Positions 41,716 through 44,385 of a stretch of 44,385 nt of DNA are shown here, piece after piece (positions within the stretch are counted from its first letter, which is position 1; each line of letters opens with the position of its first letter). Where the stretch lies: NCBI GenBank assembly GCA_964475205.1, contig CAYYVQ010000016.1, positions 1-44,385 on the forward strand, written 5' to 3'. Source of the DNA: CAYSRM01 sp964475205. GTDB lineage: Bacteria; Verrucomicrobiota; Kiritimatiellia; UBA8416; CAYSRM01. The notes below the pieces were generated by a model. It saw only the letters and a list, made by a program, of their open reading frames with translations, made no database searches and was not told the DNA's origin. A program made the position numbers and the translations under genes.

Positions 41716-41789
41716 TGGAGCGGGTGGCGGGAATCGAACCCGCGTAGCCAGCTTGGAAGGCTGGAGCTTTACCACTAAGCTACACCCGC
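41716..41789 (-). tRNA. tRNA-Gly (anticodon UCC)
   Basis: Read on the minus strand: acceptor stem GCGGGTG/CACCCGC, D arm AGCT-TAGTGGTAA-AGCT, anticodon stem CCAGC/GCTGG with loop CTTCCAA (UCC at 34-36), T arm GCGGG-TTCGATT-CCCGC and an encoded CCA end after discriminator T. All stems pair. It lies between tsaD and ispE. Confidence 0.96.
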
Positions 41790-41812
41790 ACTCCCCCAAA
41801 AAGTCGGGGCAT

Positions 41813-41841
41813 ATAATGTCCCGATCGCGGCCAAAAGTCAA
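41813..41841 (-). promoter_or_regulatory. Promoter of tRNA-Gly with a GC-rich discriminator
   Basis: On the minus strand TTGACT (41836-41841) is followed after 17 bp by CATTAT (41813-41818); TTATAT overlaps it as an alternative. Transcription would start ~20 bp before the mature tRNA 5' end (41789). The stretch after the -10 box is GC-rich (GCCCCG), a feature of stringently controlled stable-RNA promoters. Confidence 0.6.
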
Positions 41842-41908
41842 GTTGCCGCGAAAAAAAATCAAAACTCTCGGCAGCACCCCTCTCGCACCCGGCGCCCCGC
41901 AACCTCTT

Positions 41909-42946
41909 TCAGCCGGAAAACGAGCGCCCCGGCTCAGCATCAAGAACGCCTCCGTCAACTTCAACAACACTCCGGTCCATCCAGCAGGCGCCCGCAATCA
42001 TGGCGGCATTGTCAGTGCAATATTCCGATGCAGGCAATAATAACTTAACATTCATGCGTTTGCAAAGTTCCCCCAGGGATCCCCTCAACCGGCTGTTCAA
42101 AGAAACCCCGCCGGCAACCACAAGTGTATTCACTCCGGAAAGAGCCTTTTCACATCTTTGAACAATCGCATCAATGATAGCTTCCTGATAACTGGCTGCA
42201 ACAGACGCAATCTTCCGTGGAATAACTTCACCTGAACGCTCTTTAAGATAATACAATAGAGAAGTCTTCAGTCCGCTGAAACTGAAACATAATTCAGGAT
42301 CCAGACCGCCGCAGAAATCGGCCTTTTGTTGCCTCCCCCGCGGAAAACTTACCATCCCGGGGTCTCCATCCCTCGAAATAAGATCAATAGCCGGTCCCCC
42401 GGGATAACCAAGCCCCAGAAGCTTGGCTCCCTTGTCAAAGGCTTCGCCGGCAGCGTCGTCTATTGTCTCGCCTAAAACCCTGTATTCACCTGGACTGCGA
42501 AACTTGATAAGCGAGGTGTGACCGCCGGAAACGACCAGAGCAATAAACGGGCCCAAATCCGAAATACCGGGCGTATCCTCGCCCAGAAACGCCGAGTAAA
42601 CATGGGCCCTTATATGATTAACACCATAAAGCGGCCGCCGAAGACTCATGCTGAGGCCTTTTGCGAAGGAGATTCCTACCAGCAGAGAGCTTGCAAGCCC
42701 GGGGCCGGAAGTAACAGCAATACGGTCAATGTCACCCCAGTCACACCGCGATTTTTTTATGGCCCTGTCCACTACATCCGGAAGGCATTCCACATGACTG
42801 CGCGAAGCAATCTCCGGCACTACCCCGCCATAAGGTTCATGAAGTTTAACCTGGCTGAGCACCTCGCTGGAAAAAACCCGTACGCCATCTTCAACAACCG
42901 CAGCAGCCGTTTCGTCACATGATGTCTCAATCCCAAGTATTATCAT
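41909..42946 (-). CDS. tsaD: tRNA N6-adenosine threonylcarbamoyltransferase TsaD
   Basis: The product is 345 residues. TsaD transfers threonylcarbamoyl to A37 of tRNAs that read ANN codons, with TsaB and TsaE. The metal ligands H111 and H115 are in NHIRAHV, with a late Asp in YCTDNAAMIAG; GIETSCDETAAAVV and VSGGHTSL are the nucleotide-fold motifs. Its start overlaps the ctpA stop as ATGA. About 120 bp separate its end from tRNA-Gly. Confidence 0.96.
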   Translation of the reverse strand: MIILGIETSCDETAAAVVEDGVRVFSSEVLSQVKLHEPYGGVVPEIASRSHVECLPDVVDRAIKKSRCDWGDIDRIAVTSGPGLASSLLVGISFAKGLSMSLRRPLYGVNHIRAHVYSAFLGEDTPGISDLGPFIALVVSGGHTSLIKFRSPGEYRVLGETIDDAAGEAFDKGAKLLGLGYPGGPAIDLISRDGDPGMVSFPRGRQQKADFCGGLDPELCFSFSGLKTSLLYYLKERSGEVIPRKIASVAASYQEAIIDAIVQRCEKALSGVNTLVVAGGVSLNSRLRGSLGELCKRMNVKLLLPASEYCTDNAAMIAGACWMDRSVVEVDGGVLDAEPGRSFSG

Positions 42947-44259
42947 CCGCCCTTAGTCCTGAATACCATGACGGCCTGCAGAATGTCCGCAGCCCTTTCA
43001 AGTTGTAAATCCGTCACATCCCCGCTTATATCCCCGTCCTCGACATATGTTTCACGGGTTTCAACTTTGGCCCTGTTGAGTTGAATCCGGCGCCATTGCC
43101 CGGCAGACACATACACCCGCACATCAGGTTCAAGACCATTTTCATGTATTCTCCGCCCGTCAGGCGTATAATAGTAAGCTGTTGTAAGACGTATCGCCGT
43201 GTTTTCTTCGCTGCGCAGCGGCACAACACTCTGCACCGATCCCTTTCCGAAGCTGGTGTCGCCCACCAGGATAGCCTTATTGTGCGAATGAAGGGCTCCG
43301 GCAACTATTTCCGAAGCGCTTGCAGTGCCACCGTTAATCAATACCGCAATCGGAAGATCCAAAAACTCATAACTTCCTCCCGCTATAAGCTGCTTCGGTT
43401 CATGCACACCCGGCCGACCTTTTGTGGTAACAATAAGAGAACCTCGTTTAAGAAATTTTTGCGCCACCTGCTGTGCAGCGGTCAAGAGTCCGCCCGGGTT
43501 GCTGCGCAAATCAATGATCAATGCTTCCATATTGTTCGTTTTAAGATTTTCCAGGACCGATTCCAGGTGGTCAGCCGTTGTTTCGGCAAAATTAGTAATC
43601 CGAACGTATCCTATGTTGTCACGAATCACTCGCTGCCCTTTAACCGACGGAACTTCTATATCATCCCTTATTATGGTTACATCCCTGGGCTCTTTCTCAT
43701 CCTGGCTCCTGATTTTCAGTGATACCGGCTCCCCTTTTCCGCCCCGCATCATTTTTACAGCTTCTTCGAGAGAAGGATCAGTCATCTCTTTACCGTCAAT
43801 CTCGAGTATTTGATCGCCCGATTGAAGGCCGGCCCTGAAACCGGGAGTGTCCTCAATAGGCGCAATAACCGTCAAAAAACCGTTGCGAATACCTACATGG
43901 ATGCCAATTCCACTATATTGCCCGCTTGTCTCCATGCGTATTTCATCAAATGCCTCCTTCTTCAGAAAACCGCTGTATTTATCCATTGATTTGAGCATGC
44001 CGTCGAGAGCTCCCGCAACGATCTCATCATACCCGGCTTCGTCCACATGATGCTCCCTTATGTGTATCATTACTTCCGCAAGCTGCTTCATTTTGCGGTA
44101 TGCAATGTCATTTTCATCAACGACACCGCCTCCCTCAATCGTCTCAGACTCTGAGGCAGAACAGAATGTCAACACCACAAAGATCAACGCGACAAAACAC
44201 AACAAAGGCTTTACAAAGTTGCAACGAGGCAAAAATTCATCCCTGACATCAATCCGCAT
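42943..44259 (-). CDS. ctpA: Carboxy-terminal processing protease (S41, CtpA/Prc family)
   Basis: The product is 438 residues. A signal or anchor segment (~15-35) precedes a helical part, a PDZ domain (~105-190) and the S41 serine-lysine protease core: the Ser is in NGGTASASE (Ser ~314) and the Lys in GDTSFGKGSVQ (Lys ~339). These proteases trim or degrade periplasmic proteins from their C-termini. The ATG at 44259 is used; a TTG at 44265 is better spaced from GAAGGA and is an alternative. It is coupled to tsaD by a 4-bp overlap. Confidence 0.93.
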   Translation of the reverse strand: MRIDVRDEFLPRCNFVKPLLCFVALIFVVLTFCSASESETIEGGGVVDENDIAYRKMKQLAEVMIHIREHHVDEAGYDEIVAGALDGMLKSMDKYSGFLKKEAFDEIRMETSGQYSGIGIHVGIRNGFLTVIAPIEDTPGFRAGLQSGDQILEIDGKEMTDPSLEEAVKMMRGGKGEPVSLKIRSQDEKEPRDVTIIRDDIEVPSVKGQRVIRDNIGYVRITNFAETTADHLESVLENLKTNNMEALIIDLRSNPGGLLTAAQQVAQKFLKRGSLIVTTKGRPGVHEPKQLIAGGSYEFLDLPIAVLINGGTASASEIVAGALHSHNKAILVGDTSFGKGSVQSVVPLRSEENTAIRLTTAYYYTPDGRRIHENGLEPDVRVYVSAGQWRRIQLNRAKVETRETYVEDGDISGDVTDLQLERAADILQAVMVFRTKGG

Positions 44260-44385
44260 AATCAATCCATTCCTTCCTAACCTGACCTGTTCATAAAAAT
44301 CTATTACGAGTGTTCATGTCACTTCATCTTAACGACTTTGCTGGCCAGCCGATCTTGACGCATGTCTATGCGCCTTCACCCGGCT
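44260..44385. other. Region upstream of ctpA at the window edge
   Basis: It contains the ribosome binding site of ctpA and a small inverted repeat at 44359-44372 (CGCAT/ATGCG with a 4-nt loop). I could not identify a convincing promoter; TAATAG near 44300 lacks a good -35 partner. The next gene, if any, lies outside the window. Confidence 0.3.

Overview
The window reads as chromosomal DNA of a diderm (Gram-negative) bacterium. Outer-membrane genes (bamA, skp, lpxD) sit among conserved housekeeping genes. The gene order prs-rplY-pth-rpsF-ssb-rpsR-rplI-dnaB, a long L25/CTC protein, a short AlaRS, large secreted beta-propeller proteins and sulfur-activation genes fit a member of the PVC group or a neighbour (for example Kiritimatiellota, Lentisphaerota or Omnitrophota). 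That assignment is an inference from gene content; there is no rRNA gene here to decide it.

Left part (1-9604, minus strand): two paralogous secreted kelch-like proteins (157-1524 and 5548-6897) flank a VapBC toxin-antitoxin pair and a 1042-residue secreted protein that combines an STN-like domain, a FlgD-like segment and NHL-type propeller repeats. Next comes a compact rmuC-HIT-nitrilase operon with overlapping genes.

Middle part (9782-20822, mostly plus strand): a small sulfotransferase, ATP sulfurylase and APS kinase together make and probably use PAPS. A site-2-protease homologue, arginine decarboxylase and an agmatinase-type ureohydrolase follow (arginine to agmatine to putrescine). pgi converges on speB with overlapping 3' ends. 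A long spacer then leads into rpsB-tsf-pgsA.

Right part (20828-44259, almost all minus strand): surA-rsmA-mutS; a 558-bp repeat-filled spacer; one small plus-strand lipoprotein; then a long run that in transcription order is ctpA-tsaD, tRNA-Gly, ispE, tRNA-Gln, prs, rplY, pth, rpsF, ssb, rpsR, rplI, dnaB, bamA, skp, lpxD, galE, pncC, recA, alaS and an eight-cysteine zinc-ribbon protein. Many junctions are ATGA or TAATG overlaps, so translational coupling is common.

The least ordinary observations are: ispE ends inside a tRNA-Gln gene; a recurring promoter layout predicts leaderless mRNAs for five genes that lack Shine-Dalgarno sites; a palindrome is inserted in an older inverted repeat; HIT and Nit proteins are translationally coupled, mirroring the animal NitFhit fusion; and the secreted-propeller/VapBC locus. 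I did not find a CRISPR array, integrase, transposase or rRNA.
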